64,000 nt of DNA from Streptomyces sp. A2-16 (GTDB lineage Bacteria > Actinomycetota > Actinomycetes > Streptomycetales > Streptomycetaceae): contig NZ_CP063808.1 of NCBI RefSeq assembly GCF_018128905.1, positions 806,001 through 870,000 of the forward strand, in the 5' to 3' direction. The stretch's first letter is position 1. Each line of letters begins with the position of its first letter. The notes beneath the pieces are model-generated. The model had not been told where the DNA came from, searched no databases, and saw only the letters and a program-made list of their open reading frames with translations. Shown piece by piece: positions 29,938-38,242 of this stretch. The position numbers and the translations under genes are program-made.

Positions 29938-30960
29938 ATGTCGAGTCTTGACCTTGCTCAGGGATCCACCGCGACGCGTGCGGAGTTGGCGGCTGCGTAC
30001 GGCGGTTCGCAGTACGGCGGCGGCATCGTGCCGGCCAACAAGTCGCAGAACATTTTCGTCTTCTCCGACCCTGCGGCCGGGGCCGAGCATGATTACACCT
30101 TCGATGGCCGCGCGGACGACGATGAGTTCGGCGTCCTGTACCTGTACACGGGCGCCGGACAAGGGGCGGGCGATCAGCAGATGACTGACCGCAACCTGGC
30201 CCTGCGCAACCACATGCAGGCCGGCCGGGACGTGCACCTGTTCGTCGCGGACGGCACCTTGCCGAACAGCGCCACCGTCGTTCAGCGCTATATCGGGCAG
30301 GTCGTCGTTGACCCGATTCAGCCGTTTGAGGAGCGCTGGACGCAGGTCGACGGCAAGCCGGGCCGCCGGCTGTTCGTGTTTCGACTGCGGCCGGCCCCGG
30401 GGGTCACGCTCGCGCTGACCGCGAAGGATTCGATGCAGGTGGCGCCGGCGACCGAGGTGTTGCCGGTGCCGGCGGCCGAGCCGGAGCCGGAGCCGGCAAG
30501 CGCGGTAGCGACGGCGGTTGCTACCGAGCAGCACGGCACGGACTCCACCACCGCGGACATCATCGGCGGTTCACGGACGGTTTTCCGGCGCGAGGGACGC
30601 CTGACCACGGCGTTTCAGGCGCACTTGGAGGCCCACGGGCACGTTGTATTCCGGTTTCAGATCCCGGTGGCCGGCGAGCGAGGCGCTCTGCTGACCGACC
30701 TGTACGACGAGACCGACAACGTCCTGTACGAGGCTAAGGGCAAGGCCGACCGCGGCCACGTGCGAATGGCGATCGGGCAGTTGCTCGACTACCGGCGCCT
30801 CATCGACGTCCCTGACGGGCTGCGCATTGCGGTGTTGCTGCCTGAGGAGCCCACCGCGAACGTGCGGGAGCTGTTGGAGGTAGAGGGCATCGCGTTGGTG
30901 ACGATGACGGCTGAGGGCGAGTTTGCGGGATTCCCGCTGTCAGCGGCCGGGGCCGGCTGA
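29938..30960 (+). CDS. Putative type IV restriction enzyme: SRA-like domain plus PD-(D/E)XK nuclease
   Basis: 340 residues. The N-terminal 160 (YGGSQYGGGIVPANKSQNIF, then VLYLYTGAGQGAGDQQMTDRN) resemble the SRA-like modified-base reader of ScoMcrA. An Ala/Glu/Pro linker of about 40 residues follows. The C-terminal domain has the nuclease pattern Asp254, Glu265-Ala-Lys267 and Gln281 (LYEAKGKA, GQLLDYRRL). ScoMcrA itself uses an HNH nuclease, so this is a different fusion. It is the only plus-strand gene between 25.5 and 43.4 kb. Cleavage of modified foreign DNA is inferred. Confidence 0.72.
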   Translation: MSSLDLAQGSTATRAELAAAYGGSQYGGGIVPANKSQNIFVFSDPAAGAEHDYTFDGRADDDEFGVLYLYTGAGQGAGDQQMTDRNLALRNHMQAGRDVHLFVADGTLPNSATVVQRYIGQVVVDPIQPFEERWTQVDGKPGRRLFVFRLRPAPGVTLALTAKDSMQVAPATEVLPVPAAEPEPEPASAVATAVATEQHGTDSTTADIIGGSRTVFRREGRLTTAFQAHLEAHGHVVFRFQIPVAGERGALLTDLYDETDNVLYEAKGKADRGHVRMAIGQLLDYRRLIDVPDGLRIAVLLPEEPTANVRELLEVEGIALVTMTAEGEFAGFPLSAAGAG

Positions 30961-30997
30961 CCGATGTCCTTGTCCCTCATGGGGCAAGGGGGTGAGA

Positions 30998-31041
30998 CCG
31001 GGGCGACCGCGGATCTGTGACGAGACGGGCGGTCGCCCCGG
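30998..31041. terminator. Hairpin between convergent genes
   Basis: A perfect 13-bp stem (CCGGGGCGACCGC with its complement) and an 18-base loop lie between the stop of the restriction-like gene and the stop of ssb. There is no T-tract. It probably separates the two convergent transcripts. Confidence 0.7.
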
Positions 31042-31047
31042 GCGCAG

Positions 31048-31503
31048 TTAGAACGGCGGTTCAGTGTCCGCTCCGGCAGTGGCCGGGGTACCTGCCGCGG
31101 CCCACGGGTCCTCGCCCCCCGGGCCATTGTGTCCGTTGCGCTTGGCGTTGATGGTCACGGTGGTGAAGCGGACCGAGGCGCCGATGTCGTCGATCTCGAC
31201 GGCGAGGATGGAGCGCTTCTCGTTCTGGTCGGTGGTCCAGTCGTGCTGCCGCATGCGGCCGTTGGCGACGACGCGCGAGCCCTTCTTGAGGCTGTCGGCG
31301 ATGTGCTCGGCAAGCTGGCGCCAGGCGGCGCACCGGTAGAAGGCTGTGGTGCCGTCCTTCCACGCGTTCGTGGTGCGGTCGAAGGTGCGCGGGGTGACGG
31401 CGATGGTGAACTTCGCCAGCGCGGCGCCGCTCTCGGTGAACTTCAGCTCGGGGTCGTCGGTCAGGTTGCCGACGAGGGTGATCGGGGTCTCTCCGAACGA
31501 CAT
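31048..31503 (-). CDS. ssb: Single-stranded DNA-binding protein
   Basis: A 151-residue SSB with one OB fold: ITLVGNLTDDPELKFTESGAALAKFTIAV, TTAFYRCAAWRQLAEHIADSL and KGSRVVANGRMRQHDW. The acidic C-terminal tip ends EPPF rather than the classic DDDIPF. ATG at 31503 has AGGAG upstream. A plasmid-type SSB suits an element that replicates autonomously or moves as single-stranded DNA. Confidence 0.93.
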   Translation of the reverse strand: MSFGETPITLVGNLTDDPELKFTESGAALAKFTIAVTPRTFDRTTNAWKDGTTAFYRCAAWRQLAEHIADSLKKGSRVVANGRMRQHDWTTDQNEKRSILAVEIDDIGASVRFTTVTINAKRNGHNGPGGEDPWAAAGTPATAGADTEPPF

Positions 31504-31522
31504 GCTGTCTCCTGGTTTCGGG

Positions 31523-31861
31523 CTAGAAGGGGGCTTGGGTGCTGCGGTCGTTCGCGGTCCACGGCTCGCTGCGGCGGGAGCCCACCAGGAGCCCGGCCGC
31601 GAGCATGTCCTCATCGCCGATCCCGGTGCAGGGACGACGCTGTTCGCTGCCGTCGGGCAGGAGCCACAAGGTCATGCCGTCCTGGTCGCAGACCGTGCAG
31701 TCGGCGTGAGTGCCGCGGTGCTCAGCGGTGATGTAGAGGCGGGTCCGGGTGCGGTCGCGGGTGGGGTAGCGGCGTATGGAGGTGGCGTCGACGCTGCCGA
31801 GGACGGCTTGTGCGACGCGGGGGACGTCCGCGGTTTCGCAGATGATCCGGATCTCGAACAC
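31523..31861 (-). CDS. Hypothetical protein in the transfer region
   Basis: 112 residues from GTG at 31861, with AAAGGAG upstream. It starts VFEIRIICETADVPRVAQAV and has a TRLYITAEHR strand. A CTVCDQDGMTLWLLPDG segment carries one CxxC. No known domain. It is compact and soluble, located 19 bp ahead of ssb on the same strand. Confidence 0.6.
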   Translation of the reverse strand: MFEIRIICETADVPRVAQAVLGSVDATSIRRYPTRDRTRTRLYITAEHRGTHADCTVCDQDGMTLWLLPDGSEQRRPCTGIGDEDMLAAGLLVGSRRSEPWTANDRSTQAPF

Positions 31862-31878
31862 CGTGCTCCTTTCGCAGG

Positions 31879-32100
31879 TCAGCGCTTGGAGCTGAAGAGC
31901 TTGAGGGCGATGCCGCCGACGCCTATGGGCCCGGCGGTGTGGGCGATGAAGACGGCCGTGTGGGCGGCGTAGTCGAGCAGCCAGGCCAGGGCGGCGGCCA
32001 GTCCCCATCCGCCGGCGACGACCGCGCCGGCGATCGCGAACGGGTACAGGAAGCGCCGCAACGGAAAGTCGGCACCGTGGGTGCCGTGGATGTGCGCCAA
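31879..32100 (-). CDS. Small membrane protein in the transfer region
   Basis: 73 residues from TTG at 32100, which has AGGAG eight bases upstream; the frame is open to 32214. It shows LRRFLYPFAIAGAVVAGGWGLAAALAWLL and AVFIAHTAGPIGVGGIALKL, two membrane segments, ending in a basic FSSKR. No family recognised. It may be a minor component of the transfer machinery. Confidence 0.55.
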   Translation of the reverse strand: MAHIHGTHGADFPLRRFLYPFAIAGAVVAGGWGLAAALAWLLDYAAHTAVFIAHTAGPIGVGGIALKLFSSKR

Positions 32101-32153
32101 GACGGGATCTCCTTGTCTCTCGGGGGCGGTGTGGGCGGCCGGGTGGCCTGTCC

Positions 32154-32189
32154 GGCCCTCGCTCCCGCCGGAGCGGGGGAGCGAGGGCC
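32154..32189 (-). terminator. GC-rich hairpin
   Basis: A 13-bp perfect stem (GGCCCTCGCTCCC and its complement) with a 10-base loop, downstream of the VirB4-like gene and upstream of the small membrane protein. It probably attenuates or ends the transfer transcript together with the next hairpin. Confidence 0.6.
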
Positions 32190-32219
32190 AGGCGGAGCAT
32201 CTGGGTGGGTGCATGCGAA

Positions 32220-32250
32220 AGGGCCCACCCCCTGCCGGGGTGCGGGCCCT
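32220..32250 (-). terminator. Hairpin downstream of the VirB4-like ATPase gene
   Basis: AGGGCCC-ACCCC pairs with GGGGT-GGGCCCT across a 2-base bulge, with loop CTGCC. It lies 20 bp beyond the stop of the ATPase gene in the direction of transcription. Confidence 0.65.
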
Positions 32251-32270
32251 GAGTGATGAAGGAACGCGTG

Positions 32271-34436
32271 TCAGAGATCGGAGGGGAGCTTGGTTCCGGT
32301 CTCTGCGTCGTACGCGTCGCCGGTCGGGGACAGGCGGATGGTCCGGGACTGTGCTCGGGTGCCGGTCTTCCAGGTCTTGCCGCCGACTGAAACGCGGACG
32401 GTGATGTCTGCGAGGGGGTCGGTGACCGACAGCGCGATCTCGGGCGCCTTGGGGTACCAGCGGTCATTGCCCCGCGTGGTCTGTGCGGTCTTGCCGGAGG
32501 CGTCGATGCGCAGGTACTTCGCGTTGCGGTCGAAGTACGAGCGCAGTTCCAGGTAGACGCGGTCCCGGTCGCTGTTCCAGTGGGCGACCAGGTCGGCGTT
32601 GACGCCGTCGACTTGGAGGGCGGCTCCCGAGCGGCCTTTGTAGGCGGCGGCCTTCTCCTGACGGGCCTGCTGTTCCTGGTCGTCGGCCGCGTACTGGTAG
32701 ACGCCCGCGATCGTGATGCCCAGGGCTGCGATCGCGGCGACGTAGGGCCAGGCCCGCCGACCCGTCCGCGGCGGCGGGTCGGCCTGGGGTTGGGGGGCGT
32801 ACGGCTGGGGGCCGCGGTGCCATTGCGGGGACGTGCTGTCGCCGGTCTTCTCGAACCATGCAGCGTCGTCGGTGCCCATGCGGGCGACGGTAGCGCGCAG
32901 TTGGCCGGCTTGTCGGCGCTCTCCGCGAAGGTCGGCCACCTGTGCCCGGGTCTCCCACCAGGCAAGCGCTTGGGGGGAGTTGAGGCCGTGGGTGGTGATG
33001 TCCTCGCGCTCGTAGAGGGCGGCCAGCTGAGCGGCTTCGTCGCACCGGCCGGCGAGCGCGGCTTGGAGGACGCGTTCGTGCCGGGTCAGGGTGCCGATGA
33101 CGTTGGGCGGCAGGCTCTTCCAGTCCCAGCTGTCGTCGGCCGCGGTGAACGGCGCGTACAGGTCTTCGCTTGGGTCGACGGCTGCGGTGCCCTCACTCGA
33201 CTTCGTGACCGGCTCTGCCGCGGTGGTGGCGGTGTCCTGCTCGACAGCCAGCTCCTGGACTAGGGCCTGCTGCGCCTTGCGGCGCTGCGAGGACGTGTCC
33301 GTGAGAGCGCGCTCCTCCTCTGTGAGGAGGGTCTGGACGACGTCGACGTAGTCGGGACCGACCTTCCACACCGCCTGGCCGGGTTCAAGGGTGGGGATAA
33401 TGTCGATGAGCGCCTGAGGCAGTCCGAGCAGGGCGCCGACGATCGCGGCTTCTTCCGGTCCCAGGCGTCCGACGTGGGCGATCTCGCACAGCCGGGCCAG
33501 ATCCTGCGCCTTGCCCTCTCCGAGGTCGGACAGGGTGTGCATCACTACGTCCAGCGACAGCGCGGCCTTGCGGGAGTTCTTCAGCAACCGCTGAATGAGT
33601 TCGCTGGTGGCCGGTGACAGCAGGATCTGCCACGCCTCTTCGAGGACCAGGTGGCGGTGCACGGCGGTGGACTGGCGCAGCCACACATGTTCAGCCCAGC
33701 AGGAGATCGCGGCCATCAGCGACGGGATCGCCGGGGAGTTGCGGTCCAGCCGACTGAAGTCGAAGGACAGGACGGGCAGGTCGGTCTCGGGGAGGCTGGC
33801 GTCCTGGCCGTCGAACAGGCCGGTCAGGGAGCCTTCGGTGTAGCGGGACAGGGCGATCGCCGGGCCCTCGCCCCACTCGGTCAGCTTGGCGGCCGGCCAC
33901 CGGCCGTCCTCCGGCGCCACCAGCGCATCCACCAGCCCGTTCAGCGAGGTCGCTTTCGGGTGGGCGAGAGCGTGCTGAAGAGCGTGGGCGGCCTGGTGTG
34001 TCAGTGCGCCGGGCTCGACAGCGGCGATCAGGGAGCGCACCAGCTGCTCGCGGACCTCGCGCGGGAACAGATCGCTGCACGGGTTGAGGGTGAAGGAACC
34101 GGCCTCAATGACCCGGCCGCCAAGCGAGCGGGTCAGGGGCGCCCATTCGCCGCTCGCGCTGTCCTCGCCGAAGGAGTCGATGACAACGGCCTGGTGGGCG
34201 TTGTCAAGGATCTCCCGCCGGATGCGGGTCTTGGCCGTCGTCGATTTGCCGGAGCCCAGTCCCCCCAGCGCGAGCGAGTTCGTGGACGGCAGGATCGCGG
34301 CGTCGGTCAGGACGGGCGAGAGGTGGAAGGCGCGTCCGTCCAGCAGGGAGCGGCCGATCGGGATGCCGGGGAAGGCCGTGTTGGAGGCGATGAGGGGTGC
34401 GGTGATCGCGGCGTGGTTGGAGGGCAGGCGGATCAC
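32271..34436 (-). CDS. VirB4-like conjugation ATPase with C-terminal membrane-anchored domain
   Basis: 721 residues from GTG at 34436, overlapping the upstream gene by 4 bp. Walker A is GLGSGKST (59-66) and Walker B is HLVLEEAW (262-269), with the VirB4/TrbE-like KNSRKAALSLDVVMHT after it. Residues 440-520 are helical. One membrane segment lies at about 563-580, and a beta-rich domain of about 140 residues follows, which would be extracytoplasmic if the ATPase is cytoplasmic. This C-terminal extension is not usual in VirB4. It would power assembly or substrate transport of a type IV-like channel. Confidence 0.8.
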   Translation of the reverse strand: MIRLPSNHAAITAPLIASNTAFPGIPIGRSLLDGRAFHLSPVLTDAAILPSTNSLALGGLGSGKSTTAKTRIRREILDNAHQAVVIDSFGEDSASGEWAPLTRSLGGRVIEAGSFTLNPCSDLFPREVREQLVRSLIAAVEPGALTHQAAHALQHALAHPKATSLNGLVDALVAPEDGRWPAAKLTEWGEGPAIALSRYTEGSLTGLFDGQDASLPETDLPVLSFDFSRLDRNSPAIPSLMAAISCWAEHVWLRQSTAVHRHLVLEEAWQILLSPATSELIQRLLKNSRKAALSLDVVMHTLSDLGEGKAQDLARLCEIAHVGRLGPEEAAIVGALLGLPQALIDIIPTLEPGQAVWKVGPDYVDVVQTLLTEEERALTDTSSQRRKAQQALVQELAVEQDTATTAAEPVTKSSEGTAAVDPSEDLYAPFTAADDSWDWKSLPPNVIGTLTRHERVLQAALAGRCDEAAQLAALYEREDITTHGLNSPQALAWWETRAQVADLRGERRQAGQLRATVARMGTDDAAWFEKTGDSTSPQWHRGPQPYAPQPQADPPPRTGRRAWPYVAAIAALGITIAGVYQYAADDQEQQARQEKAAAYKGRSGAALQVDGVNADLVAHWNSDRDRVYLELRSYFDRNAKYLRIDASGKTAQTTRGNDRWYPKAPEIALSVTDPLADITVRVSVGGKTWKTGTRAQSRTIRLSPTGDAYDAETGTKLPSDL

Positions 34437-35506
34437 AGGATCGCCCCTTTCCGGGTGGATGCGCCGTGCGGGGTGGTCATCACGTGGGCGCGGTGCTGCT
34501 GGCCGGGCAGCCAGTCGAGCCGGATGCGGTGCCGGTCGGCGGCAAGGGAGGCTTGCCAGCGGGCCTCGGTGACGGACTCGGGGCTGTCGCCCCACACGGT
34601 GAGGTAGCCGTCGATGTCCACGAGGGTGGCGCCCTGCACGAGGGCGCCGTGGGTGGTGCCGCTGGCGATCTGGTGGGCGTCCTGCTTGACCTTGTCGGCA
34701 GTGAACGCCTCGCTCGCCGCGGCCTGCCACTTCGCCGACCTGCGGGACTGGCCCGCGGGCAGCGGCCGGTACAGCACCGCGAAAGAGCGCTCTGCCTGGT
34801 CGTCAAGCAGGAACTTGCCCATCAGGTCGCCGCCGGTCTCGTCCGGCCAGCCGGTGATGCGGGTGGTGGCCGCGTACCGTCCGTCCTCCAATCCGACCCA
34901 CCCGGGGCCGCGGTCGGCGACGGAGGGCAGCGGCTCGGGGTCGATGGGGGTGAGCGCTCCGAGGCGGGCGAACTCGCCCTCCAGCGTGGCCAGCAGCCGG
35001 TCCGGCTGTCCTACCAGCCCTTTAGGGACGTGGACGGAGATGGTTTGGGTGTGGTCGGTGAACTCGCCGACGGCGGCGTGGTGGGTGACGTGGACCTGGA
35101 CGCCCGCGTGGCGGGCCTGCCCGCCGGCGAACGTCAGCGCCCGGGAGAACGCCTCGTGGAAGGCGGTGCGACGCTGGTCGTCCTGCATGGTGCCGTGGTC
35201 CGGGTACAGCGCCCATGTCGCCGTGGCGCCGGGCTGGGCTGTCATCGATACGGGCACAGCACGCTCGCGCAGGTGCCGGTATCCGACCGTCGCCCACCGG
35301 GCCACCGAGCGCGGTCCGGGCGCGAGGTTGAGCAGGGCCCCGGCGGCGCCGACCGCTCCGAACGTCCACAGCGGGGGCGGGGAGATCATCGCGGACGCGA
35401 GGACGGCGCTCCCGACACCGGCGTTCACCCGGGTCAGCAGGGTCTCGGCCGGGCTCAGTCCGCGCTGGAGGGCGGGGATGCGGTAGCCGGGTGTCAGGGA
35501 GTACAT
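34433..35506 (-). CDS. VirB4 N-terminal-like membrane protein (SCO6880-like)
   Basis: 357 residues. One or two hydrophobic segments lie at residues 28-62 (VGSAVLASAMISPPPLWTFG), followed by a soluble domain with HEAFSRALTFAGGQARHAGVQVHV and RSFAVLYRPLP. The second half, ending in the DIDGYLTVWGDSPESVTEA region, resembles the substrate-binding N-domain that precedes the ATPase in VirB4-like proteins. With the 4-bp overlap to the ATPase gene, the pair looks like one VirB4 split in two. Assignment rests on layout and partial resemblance. Confidence 0.65.
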   Translation of the reverse strand: MYSLTPGYRIPALQRGLSPAETLLTRVNAGVGSAVLASAMISPPPLWTFGAVGAAGALLNLAPGPRSVARWATVGYRHLRERAVPVSMTAQPGATATWALYPDHGTMQDDQRRTAFHEAFSRALTFAGGQARHAGVQVHVTHHAAVGEFTDHTQTISVHVPKGLVGQPDRLLATLEGEFARLGALTPIDPEPLPSVADRGPGWVGLEDGRYAATTRITGWPDETGGDLMGKFLLDDQAERSFAVLYRPLPAGQSRRSAKWQAAASEAFTADKVKQDAHQIASGTTHGALVQGATLVDIDGYLTVWGDSPESVTEARWQASLAADRHRIRLDWLPGQQHRAHVMTTPHGASTRKGAIL

Positions 35507-35610
35507 GGGGCAGAACCTCCGGAAGCTTGGGGCGAACCGCCCCGGGCCCGGCGCTCCGCCCCTTTCCGCGATCGGGCGGGAGGGGAGAACGCCGGGCCCG
35601 GAGGGGCTCG

Positions 35611-36798
35611 TTACGGGGTGGAAGAGCCGCCGGGTGCGGGCGGTGAAGCCGCCGACCGGCTGCGGCGTGCGGCGGTTCGGGCTGTGGAGCGGGAGTCAGC
35701 TGTTTGCTCCCGACGGCGCGCGATGGCGGACTCTGCGGTGAACCGTCCCGGCCGCTTTGGCTGCCGGACGCCGTAGGCGGCGAGCAGGACCCCGCGGTCC
35801 TGGTGCACGGCCCGGCCGGGGGTGTTGACGGTGCGCCTGCGGTGCGGGGTGTTCTCCTGCTCGTAGACGTCCGGGGCGCCGGCCCGCACGACCGCGTGGG
35901 CCGCCCGGTTGTCGGTGCGCCGTTCCACGAAGGTCCGGGCGCCGCGCGCGATCTGGGGTCCGAAGTACGGGATCCCGTGGAAGATCATGCGCAGCATCAG
36001 GGCGTCCGCGGCGAGCAGGAGAACGGTGTCGACCACGAGCGAGCCGTGGGCGAGGGTGACGAATGGGGAGACCAGCAGCAGGGCGAACGGGCAGAACATC
36101 AGCCCGAGCAGGCGCATCGCCCACGTTTTCACGGCCGTCGTGTCGCCCCCGCGTGCCAGCGAGGCCAGCACGAGCGGGGCCATGCAGACGAACGCGAGGA
36201 TGCCGAGGTTGCGGGTGATGAACACCAGTGTGGCGGGGGCCAGAGCAACCACGAGTGCGGAGACGGTCAGCAGCTTCGCGAGCGGGACGTCTTTGTCCGC
36301 GCCGTGCTGGAGGTCATGGAGGATGGCCTTGAACAGGGTCGCCTCGTTGCTGTCGAACGCGGCCGTGAAAGCGGTGCTTACGGCCTTGTTCAGCATCATC
36401 ACCGCCCCCGGGACCGTCGCCATGCCGGCGACGGCCGCCAGGGTCCAGCCCGTCGAGGCGCCCATCTGGCGCAGGCGCGGGGCGCCCTGCCAGGCGGTCA
36501 GGCCGCACACGACGACCACGCACGCGAAGATGGCGACGGCCAGGTGCTGACCCAGCCACAGGAACGGCTCGTACAGGGCGCTGTCCGCGCTCTTCGGCGC
36601 CCACGCGTCCTTCGGCGCGACCAACGCGTTGATCTTCTTGATGATGCTCTCTGCGAAGTCCCGGACGTTGTCGGAGGCACCGTCTGTGATGCCGCCGCCA
36701 GTGCTACTGTCGCCGCCTGCGCGACGCCGTGCGTCTTCCTCGCAGAGGCCCCGCATCGGTCCAGCGATCAGACTGCACTTGTTCTCCTTGTCTGCCAT
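35611..36798 (-). CDS. VirB6/TrbL-like polytopic membrane protein
   Basis: 395 residues from ATG at 36798 (MADKENKCSLIAGPMRGLC). A soluble N-terminus is followed by about six helices, including LAVAIFACVVVVCGLTAWQG, LLTVSALVVALAPATLVFI and LGILAFVCMAPLVLASLARG. A conserved-looking loop NEATLFKAILHDLQ and a basic, Arg-rich cytoplasmic tail are also present. This matches the inner-membrane channel subunit of Gram-positive type IV systems. It lies five bases after the pilin-like gene. The family call is by topology and context. Confidence 0.68.
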   Translation of the reverse strand: MADKENKCSLIAGPMRGLCEEDARRRAGGDSSTGGGITDGASDNVRDFAESIIKKINALVAPKDAWAPKSADSALYEPFLWLGQHLAVAIFACVVVVCGLTAWQGAPRLRQMGASTGWTLAAVAGMATVPGAVMMLNKAVSTAFTAAFDSNEATLFKAILHDLQHGADKDVPLAKLLTVSALVVALAPATLVFITRNLGILAFVCMAPLVLASLARGGDTTAVKTWAMRLLGLMFCPFALLLVSPFVTLAHGSLVVDTVLLLAADALMLRMIFHGIPYFGPQIARGARTFVERRTDNRAAHAVVRAGAPDVYEQENTPHRRRTVNTPGRAVHQDRGVLLAAYGVRQPKRPGRFTAESAIARRREQTADSRSTARTAARRSRSAASPPAPGGSSTP

Positions 36799-36803
36799 GG
36801 GCG

Positions 36804-37079
36804 TCAGCCCTTGGCCTGGGTGACGGTGGAGAAGAGAGTGTCGCCGTAGAGGGCCAGCACGACGGCAACGGCCAGCGTGCCGACCGCGGCAACCCCCTTG
36901 CGCAGGGCGCCCTTGGGGTCGCTGGACGTCTTCAACAGCATGCCGAGGGCGATGACGGCGATGACGGCGGCAATGCCCTTGGTGACCAGGCCGGCGCCGG
37001 TCAGGCTGATGCTGTCGAAGAAGTCCTTGAACCCGGTGGACATGTCGACGGGTTTGGCGAGGAGGAGGGACTTGTTCAT
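36804..37079 (-). CDS. Small VirB2/pilin-like membrane protein
   Basis: 91 residues with two hydrophobic segments (LVTKGIAAVIAVIALGMLL and GVAAVGTLAVAVVLALYG) separated by a short charged loop KTSSDPKGALRKG. The layout is that of VirB2/TrbC-type pilins or the equivalent small proteins in Gram-positive systems. It sits three bases after the wall-hydrolase gene and directly ahead of the VirB6-like gene. Confidence 0.6.
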   Translation of the reverse strand: MNKSLLLAKPVDMSTGFKDFFDSISLTGAGLVTKGIAAVIAVIALGMLLKTSSDPKGALRKGVAAVGTLAVAVVLALYGDTLFSTVTQAKG

Positions 37080-37082
37080 GGG

Positions 37083-38075
37083 TCAGATCTCCTGGTTCTG
37101 CTGGGGGGTGGGGCGGGCGAGGGCGTACAGGTCGGTCATGGTGTCCAGGGGGTCGATGCGGACCTTCGTGCCGGGGCGGGGGGCGTCGAGCATGTAGCCG
37201 CCGCCGATGTAGAGGCCGACGTGGTGGATTCCCGCGGCGGTCTTTCCGTAGAAGACGAGATCGCCGGGGAGCGCGTCTTCCGGCTTTACCGGTTCGGAAG
37301 CCGCGTACTGCTGTGCCGCGGTGCGGGGCAGGGATATTCCGGATTTCGCGTAGGCGTAGAGCGTGAGCCCCGAGCAGTCGAAGCCGGTGATTTTGGCACC
37401 GGAGCGGCCCATCGGCGAGCAACAGTTTCCGGTGCTGGGACCGTTCGCATTGCCGCCGCCCCATGAATACGGCGTACCGAGCATCGCGTACGCCGCATTG
37501 AGAGCAGTGACGCCCTGATCCGCGGTTGCGGTCTTTCCGTTGGAGGGTTGTTTGGCGAGTGCCTCGATGGACTGGACGTAGTTCTGTGTCTCCTTGTACG
37601 GGGGAATGCCCCCGTATTTGCGGACGGCTCCGCTTCCGGCGTTGTAGGCGGCGAGCATGTTGGACTGCTGGTCGCCGGGAACGTCCTTGACGTCCTTGGC
37701 GATTGAGCAGAGGTATTCGGCCGCCGACGGGATTGCATCGGCGGGATCCCACACGTCGCGTTCACCGTCGCCGTTTCCGTCGATGCCGTGGGCTTCCCAC
37801 GTGGACGGCATGAACTGGGCGATGCCTTCCGCGCCGACCTGCGAGCGCGCTTTCGGGTTGAAATTCGATTCCTGGGTGAGAAGCGCGGCGAGCAGGTTCG
37901 GCGTGACCGCCGGACAGGTGCTGCCCGCGGCCTGGATCAGGGCTTTGTACTGGCTCGGCACGGACAGGCTGAGCAGCGTTCCCGCGGGATCGTCGCTGGC
38001 TGCTTGCAGGCAAGCGGCCACGGCGACGGCCGCGGTCGCGCCTATGCCGATCGTGACGGCTGTAGAGGCACGCAA
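37083..38075 (-). CDS. Bifunctional SLT transglycosylase / NlpC-P60 peptidase
   Basis: 330 residues from TTG at 38075, preceded by GGAGGAACCTCG. An ATG at 38132 is in frame but overlaps a repeat array. It has an N-terminal membrane anchor or signal (TAVTIGIGATAAVAVAACL). The SLT domain has the catalytic Glu69 in LTQESNFNP and AEGIAQFMPSTW. The NlpC/P60 domain has Cys234 in GFDCSGLTLYAYAKSG and His285 in HHVGLYIGGG. The same two-domain layout is found in CwlT of ICEBs1, which opens the wall for conjugation. Confidence 0.88.
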   Translation of the reverse strand: MRASTAVTIGIGATAAVAVAACLQAASDDPAGTLLSLSVPSQYKALIQAAGSTCPAVTPNLLAALLTQESNFNPKARSQVGAEGIAQFMPSTWEAHGIDGNGDGERDVWDPADAIPSAAEYLCSIAKDVKDVPGDQQSNMLAAYNAGSGAVRKYGGIPPYKETQNYVQSIEALAKQPSNGKTATADQGVTALNAAYAMLGTPYSWGGGNANGPSTGNCCSPMGRSGAKITGFDCSGLTLYAYAKSGISLPRTAAQQYAASEPVKPEDALPGDLVFYGKTAAGIHHVGLYIGGGYMLDAPRPGTKVRIDPLDTMTDLYALARPTPQQNQEI

Positions 38076-38123
38076 CGAGGTTCCTCCCTCCTTCCTGGGT
38101 TTGTGATCGTCTGTGCTGGTCAG

Positions 38124-38242
38124 CACCGCCATGCAGGACCGTCAGGGCACCGCCACACCTCGGCCGGGCACCGCCATGCCACCGCCATGGGGTGGCGGTT
38201 GTGGCGGTGCGGTGGCGGTGGGCGGGCGGTGCCCGTGGCGGT
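38124..38242. repeat. Octamer CACCGCCA array in both orientations; possible clt
   Basis: CACCGCCA occurs at 38124, 38148, 38169 and 38180. Its complement TGGCGGTG occurs at 38202 and 38213, with seven-of-eight matches at 38193 and 38235. The central pair forms a 7-bp hairpin (38181-38199). The array fills the gap between the FtsK/TraB-like gene and the wall-hydrolase gene. Streptomyces TraB proteins recognise repeated octamers in clt loci near traB, so this is a reasonable clt candidate. Confidence 0.6.

Noticed and set aside
38076..38132. ATG at 38132 as the start of the wall hydrolase
   Set aside because: It would place charged residues ahead of the signal segment and overlap the octamer array. 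TTG at 38075 has a much better ribosome-binding site.
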